Assembly: GCA_050013875.1 (NCBI GenBank)
Contig: JBEKEK010000020.1
Span: forward strand, 6,764-70,763
DNA: 64,000 nt
Reading direction: 5' to 3'
Source of the DNA: Trebonia sp050013875
GTDB taxonomy: Bacteria; Actinomycetota; Actinomycetes; Streptosporangiales; Streptosporangiaceae
Position numbers and translations under genes: made by a program. Positions 1-8,405 of this stretch are shown in pieces. The notes under the pieces are model-generated. The model made no database searches and was not told the origin of the DNA. It saw only the letters and a list, made by a program, of their open reading frames with translations. Position 1 is the stretch's first letter; each line of letters starts with the position of its first letter.

Positions 1-2
1 GC

Positions 3-164
3 AGTTGCACCTGGGACGAGCGGTTCCAGCTGGCGATGGATTACGCACAGCAGCATGGCTGGACGGACCCGGCCGGCGATTTCGTCCGCGCGCACCTCGA
101 AGAACTCCCGTCAGAACCCAACCCCGCGGCGGGTCCGCGCCCGGCAGCTAACCAGGAGACCTGA
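3..164 (+). CDS. 3' end of an unidentified gene
   Basis: This open frame enters from the left edge and stops with TGA at 162-164, whose last base is the A of the next gene's ATG. About 53 residues are visible. They begin SCTWDERFQLAMDYAQQHGW and then become acidic and proline-rich. The coupling suggests it is co-transcribed with the PrpD-family gene. I do not recognise the family from this fragment; the helical, charged tail gives no catalytic motif. Confidence 0.55.
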   Translation, partial: SCTWDERFQLAMDYAQQHGWTDPAGDFVRAHLEELPSEPNPAAGPRPAANQET

Positions 165-1618
165 TGGCCGGGGGCGGCAAGCAAGCCGGGGTTACCAGGG
201 AACTCGCCGCCTTCGTCGGGCAGGCGCCCGCCGGCTGCGCCTCGCCGCGGGCGGCCGAGGTGGTCAAGCAGGCGGTCCTCGACCTGTTCGGTGTCATCGT
301 GGCCGGCTCCGGCGAGGAGCCGGGACGGCTAGCGCTGCGCTACGCCCGATCGCAGGGCGCGGCCGGGCCAGCCACCGTGCTCGGCGGCGGCACCCGGCTC
401 GCCCCGTCGCTGGCCGCGCTGGTCAACGGCACCGCCGGGCACGCCCTCGACTACGACGACATCGGCCTGGGGGCGGGGCACATCAGCGTCGCCATCGCGC
501 CGGCCGTCTTCGCGGTGGCCGAGCAGGTCCAGGCCGACGGCCAGGCCCTCATCGACGCGCTGGTCGTCGGCTACGAGGTCGCGCACCGGCTCACCACCAT
601 GTACACCGACACGAGGCTCGGCCCGTACGCGGCCGGCTACCACAAACCGTCGGTGTACTCCGTCTTCGGCGCCGCCGCGGGCGCCGCCCGGCTGCTCGGG
701 CTGGACGCCGGCGCCACCGCCAACGCCTTCGGCATCGCCGCCTCCCAGGCGGGCGGCCTGCGCGCCAACTTCGGGACCATGACCAAGCCGCTGCACGCGG
801 GCCTGGCCAACCGGACCGGGATCGAGGCGGCGCTGCTGGCGCAGTCCGGCTTCACCGCGTCGGCCGACGTCCTCGAGCAGCGCTTCGGCTGGCACGACGT
901 TATCTGCCGGGGCGAGGGCGACCTGTCGGTCGTGCTCGACGGGCTGGGCGATTCCTACGCGGTCGAGGAGGGGCTGGTCTTCAAGGCCTATCCGTGCTGC
1001 GGCGCCAACCACTACGCCATCGACGCGGTCATCGGCCTGCTCCGCGAGAACGGGCTCGGCGAGCCGGACGTGGCCCGGCTGGACGTCTGGCTTGAGCAGC
1101 GCAACCTCAACGACGTGCTGGTCTACCCGTGGGCGCGGACACCGCTCGAGGGCAAGTTCTCGCTGCCGTACAACATGACCGCGGCGCTGGCCGACGGCGA
1201 GGTCACCGTCGGCACATTCACCGACGAGTCGGTCGCCCGGCTGGCCCGATTCCGCGACAAGGTGCACGTCCACCCAACGGACGACCTGCCCGCCAACGGC
1301 GCCCGGATCCGGGTGCTGACGGCCGACGGCCGCACCATCGACCGCGAGCAGCTGGTGAACCGCGGCAGCCTGGCCGACCCGATGACCTGGGACGAGCTCG
1401 AGCACAAGTTCCGCGCCAACGTGCGCGGCCGGATCGACCCGGCCGCGGTTGACGAGGCCATCACCGCCGTCGCGAGCCTGGAGAAGCAGCCGACCGTGAC
1501 CGGGCTCGGCGAGGCCCTGCTCGGCGGCCCTGCCCGCGTGCGGCTCGATTTACACGGGCACCAGTTGCCAGGGAATCTTCACGCCCTGACCGCGTTCGGA
1601 AATGCCGCCAATTTCTGA
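164..1618 (+). CDS. MmgE/PrpD family protein
   Basis: A 484-residue member of the MmgE/PrpD (2-methylcitrate dehydratase / cis-aconitate decarboxylase-like) family. Family marks are HALDYDD near residue 95, the GYEVAHRL helix, NAFGIAASQAGGLR and FGTMTKPLHAG around 190-210, and FKAYPCCGANH near 275. Length is normal for the family, so the helical and lid domains are both present. It starts on an ATG overlapping the upstream stop. PrpD relatives dehydrate or decarboxylate small di- and tricarboxylic acids; the substrate cannot be read from sequence. Two more family members lie at 8.4-10.6 kb. Confidence 0.9.
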   Translation: MAGGGKQAGVTRELAAFVGQAPAGCASPRAAEVVKQAVLDLFGVIVAGSGEEPGRLALRYARSQGAAGPATVLGGGTRLAPSLAALVNGTAGHALDYDDIGLGAGHISVAIAPAVFAVAEQVQADGQALIDALVVGYEVAHRLTTMYTDTRLGPYAAGYHKPSVYSVFGAAAGAARLLGLDAGATANAFGIAASQAGGLRANFGTMTKPLHAGLANRTGIEAALLAQSGFTASADVLEQRFGWHDVICRGEGDLSVVLDGLGDSYAVEEGLVFKAYPCCGANHYAIDAVIGLLRENGLGEPDVARLDVWLEQRNLNDVLVYPWARTPLEGKFSLPYNMTAALADGEVTVGTFTDESVARLARFRDKVHVHPTDDLPANGARIRVLTADGRTIDREQLVNRGSLADPMTWDELEHKFRANVRGRIDPAAVDEAITAVASLEKQPTVTGLGEALLGGPARVRLDLHGHQLPGNLHALTAFGNAANF

Positions 1619-1823
1619 ACACAGAATTGACGCGAGTCGCGTCTGCCCGGCCACTTCCGCCTCTTTGCATCTTGTTCGCCACGGCGAAAACGAAGAAGAA
1701 GAATAAATCAAGATTCCGGCAGACTGACGCCGCGTAAAAATACGGAGTATTTCTTCAGGAAATTTTCTGCCACCTTCGGGTTGTCCCGTCTTTTTGTCTC
1801 TGCAGGAGGTGGTAGTCCGTGAA

Positions 1824-3262
1824 ATGCGCAAGCTCACGCTCGCGCTCGCCGGGGCAGCCGCGATCGCGCTGCTCTTGCCCGCTACCGCGCTGGCGGCGCC
1901 AGCGCCAGCGCCCTCGGGCACGGTCAAGCTCCCGAACGGCACATCGTTCAATCCGAAGACAGCCAAGTGCACGACCGTCAAGACCGCGACCGGCGGCAGC
2001 GAGCGCTGCGTGCAGATCCAGCGGCTGCCCCTGAAGTACCTCACATCAGCGCAGCGCGCGGAACGGCAGAGCCTGATGGCCCATGCGCGGCAGGACACGT
2101 CGGCATCCGCCGACGCCCTGCCGACGCCGCCCGCGGAGTGCGGCTTCTCGACCACGGAGTTCGCGAACACGTTCACCGCGAGCCCGAGCCGGTTCCTGTC
2201 GTGCGCGGACTCCCTGCTGTCGCTGACCGTTTTCCAGGTCTCCCCGTTCCCGGAACTGCTCGGCCAGTTCTTCTGGGAGGACCAGCAGTGGATCGATGAA
2301 TCGGCCGGCAGCCTGACCTGGACGCACGGCCTGCAGGTGCTCGGCTACACCGAGCTTGCCTTGGGTGAGCTGGCCGACGGGGTCAGCGGTGAGATGTACT
2401 CGGGCTGCTTCCTGGCCGAGGGCATCTGCTCCGACACCAGCCTGGGCGAGCCGGACCCGCAGACGGTGGCCATCCTGCCCGGCGGCACTTACAACTTCGG
2501 CTGGGACGAGAGCGACACCGGCCCGGCATTGACCGAGGCCGGCGCGGTCGACACGCTCAACCCGTATCTCGGGGTCGACTGGAACATCGACGCCGCGGGC
2601 CAGGCAACCAGCTTCACCGACGTCGGCGCCCTCGACGAGCGCTGTGACAACGCGGCGCAGACGGACGCCGGCGACCCCGGTGACGACTCAACGGTGCCGC
2701 CCATCGATACCGGTGCCGGATGCGTCGATCATAACAACATCCCACGCCGTTCCTGTCGCTCGCCACGTACGGAGCGTCGGCCGCACTGATCCAGTGGGCG
2801 CAGGCATTCGAGTCAAGCCACTGGGGCCTGCAAGGCGTCGGCCGGCCGCTCACGCGCCTAGCCAGCAAAACAACGCAGACGAGTAACCGGACCACGATCT
2901 GCGGCTCTAGCGTCTTCACCGCGGATCCCGCACTCAACACCGCCCTCGCCCCGTACAAGGACCAGGATAGTTGCGACGAGTTCCCCTTCGCCGCCACCTA
3001 TCAGAGCGGTGCGCAGACCGGCGTCACCAGCGGTACCGCGTGCGCGCAGCTCACGGCGGTCCAGACCGGGACGAGCAACAACCCCGCCAACGAGGCGGCC
3101 GATTGGGCCACGGTGACGACGATAGGGACGCCCACCCTCACAGAAAACTGCGTGCGCGGGCACATTCCGCTCGTTCTCAACAGGAATACGGAAGGTGCTC
3201 ATTATGCCAGGGCCAGAAGACGATCTTTCCGCATCGGGATGGGAATGGATGGGCTCCGATGA
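1824..3262 (+). pseudogene. Secreted NucA/NucB-type nuclease, frameshifted
   Basis: The ATG at 1824, after an AGGAGG at 1804-1809, opens a clear signal peptide (MRKLTLALAG, then a hydrophobic core ending ATALAAPAPAP). The frame runs to about 2745 and then reads nonsense to a stop at 2789. Family-like sequence continues in another frame from FLSLATYGASAAL near 2752 to a stop at 3262, including SCDEFPFAATYQSGA and CVRGHIP, the signature of NucA/NucB deoxyribonuclease domains. Adding one base in the CCCACGCCG run near 2745 would join the two parts as IPTPFLSL. The product would be an exported nuclease of about 480 residues. It is either a pseudogene or a single-base sequence error. The 3' end overlaps the next gene's start. 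Confidence 0.7.
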
Positions 3263-3839
3263 CATCAGGATCGTGGGCTCCCTGATGTTCGCGCGCAAGG
3301 TCTCGGCCGAACGCATCATCGAGGCATTCGGCATGGACCCGGGGACCGCGCGACTCGTGCCAGCGGACGGCGTTTCCCGGGCCCTGAGCCATCCGATGTG
3401 GGATGAGGATCACCCGTGGATACGAGCGGGGACGTATGGCGACTGGGGTTTCGCGCTCAGCCTGACCGACTTTGACATGGCCGACCGCCGCGACAACATG
3501 GCACGGAGGCTCTCGTCGGGCACCGAGGTCGCGGTGGTTACCCGGACAGAGATCGTCGACACCTTTCAATACTGGGATGACGGCGTCATGGTGACGCTCT
3601 TCGAGCCTCTTCTGGCAGCTGATCGAAGCGGAAGCGAGCCAGACCGGTTCCTGGCCGAGATGCGGGAAGCGGGGCTGGAGACCGAGCGCTCCGATCCCCG
3701 GGAAAACGCGTCGGCGGTTCGGGGGCCGGGGCAGTCCGACCCGATCATCGCCGTCCTCGACATGCTGACCCGTGCGCTCGGGATCCGACTGCCCGCCGAA
3801 GCCGCCCTGGGCCCGCTCTTGACCGTGCAGCGGGGATGA
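3204..3839 (+). CDS. DUF6461 domain-containing protein
   Basis: A soluble protein of about 211 residues with the DUF6461 layout common in actinomycetes: an N-terminal half with WGFALSLTDFDMADR and a C-terminal part with YWDDGVMVTLFEP. I chose the ATG at 3204 because GGAAGG at 3190-3195 sits 8 nt upstream; a GTG at 3195 is in frame but lies in that ribosome site. Function is unknown; relatives are often found near secreted or regulatory genes and may be immunity-like, which is not shown here. Confidence 0.7.
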   Translation: MPGPEDDLSASGWEWMGSDDIRIVGSLMFARKVSAERIIEAFGMDPGTARLVPADGVSRALSHPMWDEDHPWIRAGTYGDWGFALSLTDFDMADRRDNMARRLSSGTEVAVVTRTEIVDTFQYWDDGVMVTLFEPLLAADRSGSEPDRFLAEMREAGLETERSDPRENASAVRGPGQSDPIIAVLDMLTRALGIRLPAEAALGPLLTVQRG

Positions 3840-3893
3840 GGCCACGCGGGCGGACGCACCAAGGCGATCCCGGTCGGCCAGGCTCGCGGCTAG

Positions 3894-4334
3894 ACCGATA
3901 CCCTCGGCATTCGAGACTCTACCCGCCTGACCCGACGCCAGACGCAGGTCATAGAACTCGCCGCGCAGGGCCTGTCGGGCAAGCAGATTGCCCGGTGCCT
4001 GGGCTTGTCCAGACGCACCGTTGAGGATCACTTCGCGGCCGCCCGACACCGCCTAGGAGCCGCGACCACGGCCGAGCTTGTCGCGGTAGCGATGGAGTCC
4101 CGCGCCCCCGCCAGAATGTCGGAAACATCGGTTTCCTGTTCAGAAATGGGGGAATTTCCGAACAGGGCCACCGGCCGTCGTAAACACCCTGGCAGGCCGA
4201 CCGTGATGACGCCCGCGCGGCTGTCCGCCGCTCGTGAGCTGCTGCGTGATCACACGATCGCGGAGGTCGCGCGGAAGATCGAAATCAGCAGGACCACCCT
4301 CTACACTCATCTGTCGGCCATCACGACGGGATAG
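3894..4334 (+). CDS. Small LuxR-HTH plus Hin-type HTH regulator, start unclear
   Basis: The frame reads RLTRRQTQVIELAAQGLSG followed by a LuxR/GerE recognition helix (GLSRRTVEDHFAAARHR). After a linker comes HPGRPTVMTP and a Hin/resolvase-type HTH (TIAEVARKIEISRTTLYTHL). This two-HTH arrangement is known in small actinomycete regulators. The conserved LuxR helix begins right after a TAG at 3891, and no ATG or GTG precedes it; the only common start, TTG at 4005, would cut the helix in half. Either a rare start (ATT at 3909) is used or the 5' end has been lost. Confidence 0.5.
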   Translation, partial: TDTLGIRDSTRLTRRQTQVIELAAQGLSGKQIARCLGLSRRTVEDHFAAARHRLGAATTAELVAVAMESRAPARMSETSVSCSEMGEFPNRATGRRKHPGRPTVMTPARLSAARELLRDHTIAEVARKIEISRTTLYTHLSAITTG

Positions 4335-4415
4335 GCGCCGTGCTGTGGGCGTGCGCCGCACGCCTTCTCGGCGACGCTAGTGCACGCCGGGGAACGGGCG
4401 CGTATCGTCCCTGCT

Positions 4416-5231
4416 GTGGAAACGCTCGGGGACGATCTCGTGCTGCTGTCAGTTAGTCCGAACAGCGGGCGCATCATGACGAGACAGAAGATCGGCTACG
4501 GTCTGATGGGCGCCGAGCTCGTCCGGCTGGCCACCGCCGGCCGCGTTGACATCGAGGCGGGTCGGGTACTGGTCCGCAATGCGGCCGCGACTGGTGATCC
4601 CCGGCTGGATGCGGCGCTGGCCAGCCTGGCCGGGTCCAGTCGGCCGCCCAAGGCGGAACGCTGGGTGAGCCATCCGCGGCGCAAGATCCTCGACTCCTAT
4701 CTCGAGCGCCTCGTCGCTGCCGGCCGCCTGCGCCGGGAGGGCACGGTGATGACCCGCTGGCGGATCAGTGACGCTGGGCGGGCGGCGGACGCGAAGGCCC
4801 GGCTGGATGCGATCTCGATGTCCACGGGCCAGATCGACCTGACGCAGGCTGCGCTTGGCGGGCTCGCGTATGCGATCGGGCTGGTCAACGTGCTTTACCC
4901 CGGGTGGGGTAACCGTAGAATCCGCAAGCGGTTCCGGGAGATCGCGGACGGGCGGTGGACCGAGCCGCCCTCTTCCGACGTACCGGATGCCCCTGATGCC
5001 GACGCCGCGGCTTCGGCCGAAGCCGGTGCGGCGTCGCACCATGCCGCGGTGCACGCCACCGGCCACGCGGCCACGCACGCTGCCACCCATGCCGCCACGC
5101 ACGCCGCCACCCATGCCGCCACCCATGCCGCCGTCCACGCGGCCACGCACGCGGCGGTCCACGCTGCCGTGCACGCATCGGTCGATGCCGGGCATTCAGC
5201 CGCAGCTGGCGGCGGTCACGGAGGGCACTGA
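4416..5231 (+). CDS. GPP34-family protein with His-rich C-terminal tail
   Basis: Residues 1-190 match the GPP34 (Golgi phosphoprotein 3-like) fold found in actinomycetes: DDLVLLSVSPNSGRI, then MGAELVRLATAGRVDI, and a TQAALGGLAYAIGLVNVLYP helix. Bacterial members are of unknown role; the eukaryotic protein binds phosphoinositide lipids. The GTG at 4416 gives a start at VETLGDDL, which fits the family better than the upstream GTG at 4380; neither has a clear ribosome site. From about residue 205 the protein turns into an Ala/His/Thr tail with about 20 histidines (ATHA-type repeats), which is not part of the family and may bind metal. Confidence 0.75.
   Translation: METLGDDLVLLSVSPNSGRIMTRQKIGYGLMGAELVRLATAGRVDIEAGRVLVRNAAATGDPRLDAALASLAGSSRPPKAERWVSHPRRKILDSYLERLVAAGRLRREGTVMTRWRISDAGRAADAKARLDAISMSTGQIDLTQAALGGLAYAIGLVNVLYPGWGNRRIRKRFREIADGRWTEPPSSDVPDAPDADAAASAEAGAASHHAAVHATGHAATHAATHAATHAATHAATHAAVHAATHAAVHAAVHASVDAGHSAAAGGGHGGH
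5041..5175 (+). repeat. Tandem GCC-ACN-CAY-GCC repeats (His/Ala tail)
   Basis: Imperfect tandem units of about 12 bp, typically CACGCYGCCACC, encode the alternating His and Ala of the GPP34 tail. The units differ mainly at third codon positions, so the protein repeat has been kept while the DNA drifted. Confidence 0.8.
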
Positions 5232-5261
5232 CAACCGGTCGGCCCGAAGAGCGAAACGAAA

Positions 5262-5285
5262 GCTCAGCCGGCCGGCCGGCTGAGC
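5262..5285. terminator. 24-bp perfect GC palindrome, likely bidirectional terminator
   Basis: GCTCAGCCGGCC is followed directly by its reverse complement. It lies 30 nt after the GPP34 stop and beyond the 3' end of the convergent Nudix remnant. There is no T run on either side, which is common for actinobacterial hairpin terminators. Confidence 0.5.
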
Positions 5286-5424
5286 CGGTGCCGATGTCGA
5301 GGAACTGCCGTATCCCCGTAGAGCCGGGTCAAGGCCCGCACGGCGCCGCACGGCCGACTCGCGCGCGGCTGCCGGAGTTCGGCGAACGTCAGCGGCAGGA
5401 TGGCTGCCCCCCGGGCCGGGAGCG

Positions 5425-5811
5425 TTACCGGCCTGTGCCGGGCTGCCAGCCGTGGTGGAGGCAGGCGGTGCCGCCGGAGGCGAGCGCGGCGGTGCAGGCC
5501 CCGATCCGGCGCGTCCTGTGCGGGGCGAGCAGCGTGTCCCATTCCTGCGGGGCCGCCATCCGCCAGGCGGTCAGCTCGCCGGGCTGGAGGCTGATCCGCC
5601 GCTCCGCCTCCGAGCTGGTCAGTGGGCCGCCGTCGAAAGTCTCCCAGGGGAACTCTCCGGCCTCCATCCCGCCGCCCGGGATCTCCCACGTCTCGCGGTA
5701 GGACGGTTTCACGAGCAGCACCCGCTGCCCCCGGTCGTGGAAGATCGCGCCAGCCCCGGCGATGTGCCTGGGCAGGCTGCGGTAGTACTCCTGAGGCGGC
5801 ACATGGCTCAT
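5425..5811 (-). pseudogene. Nudix hydrolase with the catalytic box deleted
   Basis: From the ATG at 5811 the frame reads a normal Nudix start (AGAIFHDRGQRVLLVKPSYR, then ETWEIPGGGMEAGE). The second half of the Nudix box, which should supply REL-x-EE and the metal-binding glutamates, is missing. The sequence jumps from GEFPWE to FDGGPLTSSEAERRISL, which in full-length relatives lies about 40 residues further on. The C-terminal part then looks normal. An in-frame internal deletion is the simplest reading, so the 128-residue product cannot hydrolyse nucleoside diphosphates in the usual way. Confidence 0.65.
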
Positions 5812-6082
5812 GCGCCACGAGACTACTCGCGTACGCGCGGGTCCAGGTTCTCCTCGGTCAGGTGGGCCTCGGCCGTCTGACCATCCGGATGCACGTTCGG
5901 CCGCAGCAGGTACGAAGGCAGCCAACCCGCAGGCCGCGGCCGCCGTGTCAAGGCTGGCGAAGCGACCGCGTGACAATTGAGGGGCGGGGGACGGCGCCGG
6001 CTCGGAGGGTTGGACTATACCCAGGCACATCAGCGCGCAGCGATCTGGCCGCGCTGAGCGTCTCTTCAATGTGGACGTCACG

Positions 6083-6646
6083 ATGGATAGGTCCGGGGAG
6101 CCGGATGACATTGCGCCGCGGGCGAGCACGCTTCGGCGCAGCCAGGGCTACCCCGGTGCGGCGCTGTCGGTCTCTGAACTGTTCCGCACCCATCACCTGG
6201 AGCTGGTGCGCCTGGCGGTAGTGATGGTGGGTGATTTGGCTACCGCCGAGGACGTCGTGCAGGACTGCTTTGAACGGCTGCACCGCCGCTGGCGGGTGAT
6301 CCGGGAGCCGGGCCGGGCGCTGGCCTATGCCCGTTCCTCGGTCCTTAACGGCTGCCGGTCGGTGCACCGCCGATCTGCGGTTTCCCGCAGGTACGGGCCG
6401 AGGCTAGCGCAACCGGCCGACGCGACCGTCCCGGACGCCGCTGCGGCCACGGCTGACCGGGGCCAGCTGGCGGCCGCGCTGCGGCAGCTGCCGCGCCGTC
6501 AGCGCGAGGTCCTGGTACTGCGGTATTACGCCGACCTGAGCGTGGCCGAGATCGCCGAGACGCTCGGGATCAGCCCGAGCAATGTCCGCGCGTGCATGAG
6601 CCGTGGACTGGCCGCGCTTGCCGCCGTGATAGGTGAGGAGAAGTGA
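6083..6646 (+). CDS. RNA polymerase sigma factor, SigE-type ECF
   Basis: About 187 residues with the two ECF regions. Region 2 is LFRTHHLELVRLAVVMVGDL followed by AEDVVQDCFERLHRRW. Region 4 is LPRRQREVLVLRYYADLSVA, then EIAETLGISPSNVRACMSRG. It should redirect RNA polymerase to a small regulon. The ATG at 6083 is preferred; a GTG at 6071 is in frame. The TGA at 6644-6646 overlaps the ATG of the next gene, so the two are translationally coupled, as for ECF sigma factors and their membrane partners. Confidence 0.85.
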   Translation: MDRSGEPDDIAPRASTLRRSQGYPGAALSVSELFRTHHLELVRLAVVMVGDLATAEDVVQDCFERLHRRWRVIREPGRALAYARSSVLNGCRSVHRRSAVSRRYGPRLAQPADATVPDAAAATADRGQLAAALRQLPRRQREVLVLRYYADLSVAEIAETLGISPSNVRACMSRGLAALAAVIGEEK

Positions 6647-7869
6647 TGACTGGCCTGGAGGACCGGCTCAGGCATGAGCTCAGCCAGCTGGCGGCGCTCG
6701 CTCAGCCGGAGGCCATTCGCCCGCTGCGCGTCTCGGCTCCGCGCCGGCGTTCCGCGGCCGCCCGGTTCCTGGCGCCCGTCGCGGCCATGGTGGCTGTGGC
6801 CGCGGTGGGGATCGCATCTGCCGTGATCGCGGCGAGGCTGCCCCATCGCGATGCGGCGCCGGTGCCTGCTGCGCCCGAACTGGTGCGCAGCGATACGGTC
6901 CCCCGCTTTTACGTGCTGGCGGACCAGAGTTACGTCGACGGGGGCCGCAAGTTCGTGACCTATGCGGCTGTGCATAGCTCGGCGACAGGCGGCACGCTGG
7001 CCCAGGTAACCCTGCCGGGCCTGCTGTCCCAGGGCGGCTATTACGCCCCGAGCATCACGGGTGCCGCCAACGACCGGACCTTCGTGGTGATGGAGACGAA
7101 TCACACCAGCGTAGACGGCATTGTCTGGCTGTTCCGGTTGCAGGTCAGTGCCAACGGGCGGTCCATCCAGGTCACCAGGCTGCCGGTGCACGTGCCGCCA
7201 ACGGTGGCCATCGATGACATCGCACTGTCGCCAGATGGCAGCAGGCTCGCGATGACGGCCCAATGGAACTGCGGGCAGTACCGCTGCCAGTACACCGGGA
7301 TCCGCGTGGTCAACCTGGCCACCGGTGCGATCACGGTCTGGTCCACCCACGCCAATGGCGCGCCATTCAACGGCTCCTGGGCCGGGGACAATGCCGTGGC
7401 CTTCGAATGGCAGCCGGGTACCGGACGGGGCGCGGGCTACCGCGTGCTGCCGGTGTCCGGCGCGCCCGCCGATCTGCTGACCGCCAGCCAGCCCATCGCT
7501 TCACCGCGGGCCGTGTCTTCCGGCTACGTTCCTGACGCCCTGGTTACCCCGGACGGCAAGACCGTCATCACCTCCGAAGTGGTCCCATTCACGCACCTGT
7601 TCTTCCATGGCGCCGTGGCCCGGATCGTGGAGCTGAACGCACGTACCGGCCACCTAGAGCGAACCCTCTATACCGCCAGCGCGGACGGCCAGTCCGACAG
7701 CCTCGTTCAGTCATGCAACGTCCTGTCGCTCGGGCCCGGCGGTCAGCATCCACTGGTGGACTGCTTCTCCAAGCTCGGAGCGCTGGTCGACGGGCAGATC
7801 GTCAGCCTGCCGGGCTTCCCCAGCCCATCCAGCAGCGGCATTTCCGGCCAGCAGGCCATTGCCTGGTAA
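6646..7869 (+). CDS. Membrane-anchored sigma-partner protein with beta-propeller-like exterior
   Basis: Residues 1-40 are cytoplasmic (GLEDRLRHELSQLAALAQPE). One transmembrane helix lies at about 43-65 (FLAPVAAMVAVAAVGIASAV). The remaining ~340 residues are predicted extracellular, with WD/propeller-like strands such as DDIALSPDGSRLAMTAQW and VTPDGKTVITSEV. The gene is coupled to the ECF sigma gene (ATGA overlap), the usual place of an anti-sigma factor. No zinc anti-sigma motif (HxxxCxxC) is visible, so it may be a non-zinc anti-sigma factor or a sensor; the role is inferred from position. Confidence 0.65.
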   Translation: MTGLEDRLRHELSQLAALAQPEAIRPLRVSAPRRRSAAARFLAPVAAMVAVAAVGIASAVIAARLPHRDAAPVPAAPELVRSDTVPRFYVLADQSYVDGGRKFVTYAAVHSSATGGTLAQVTLPGLLSQGGYYAPSITGAANDRTFVVMETNHTSVDGIVWLFRLQVSANGRSIQVTRLPVHVPPTVAIDDIALSPDGSRLAMTAQWNCGQYRCQYTGIRVVNLATGAITVWSTHANGAPFNGSWAGDNAVAFEWQPGTGRGAGYRVLPVSGAPADLLTASQPIASPRAVSSGYVPDALVTPDGKTVITSEVVPFTHLFFHGAVARIVELNARTGHLERTLYTASADGQSDSLVQSCNVLSLGPGGQHPLVDCFSKLGALVDGQIVSLPGFPSPSSSGISGQQAIAW

Positions 7870-8263
7870 AACCAGCCAGATCGACACGAATGAACGCACC
7901 ACCGCCGTACAGCGAAAGCCAAATCATCGCGCCGCAATGCCCGCAACGAGCCGCAGGCCGCCGCCGCCTTCCGCATCCACCATCAGCGGGACACCGCTCC
8001 GGCACCCCCGGAACGGTTGCGGTCAGTGACTTCCACCGGACGATGCCGCCCCCGGACCTGACCGCGACCGTGACCGTCCCAACCGGAGCGCCCGAGCCAC
8101 TGTGCCGCAGGCTGTTGCCGAAAAACTCGCTCACGAGCAATGCGGCGTCATCCCCCGCACGGGTGCCCGGGACCAGGCACCGCGCCCGCGAACATCCGGG
8201 CAACCCGCGCCCGCTCCGCTCGAGGACCACCGTCACGCTCTCCCGAATCGCCAGCCCAGTCAT
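7870..8263 (-). pseudogene. RsbW-like ATP-binding protein, broken
   Basis: The minus strand reads an N-box typical of anti-sigma/histidine-kinase-like ATPases (DDAALLVSEFFGNSLRHS) followed by a TVTVAVR strand. The G-box then continues only in another frame (GGGGLRLVAGIAAR) and meets a TGA where the family has a Trp-Gly. At least two lesions separate the conserved parts. Intact relatives of about 130-150 residues control sigma factors or act as regulatory kinases; this copy should be inactive. The rest of the 7870-8405 gap holds no other gene that I can support. Confidence 0.55.
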
Positions 8264-8405
8264 CAGCGGACCCGCCTTCCCTGCCGCCCTCCCCCGGGAC
8301 CCGGGACCGCAGGCGGAGCCAGCGGGATGCACGCTCAACTCAGCGGCGCACGTAAAGCCGGAATACGGCGCCGACGGAGCTCGTCCGTGGCCGTCCGTGC
8401 GGACG

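Noticed and set aside
55..1095. 346-residue Arg-rich open frame overlapping the first PrpD gene
   Set aside because: It has Arg/Gly/Ala-rich shadow composition, no domain, and lies in another frame of a clear PrpD gene.
1670..1690. Hairpin TTCGCCACGGCGAA as terminator of the first PrpD
   Set aside because: The stem is only 5-6 bp with no T-run, so support is weak.
5041..5175. CRISPR or intergenic repeat
   Set aside because: Repeats are in-frame codons of the GPP34 tail and have no spacers.
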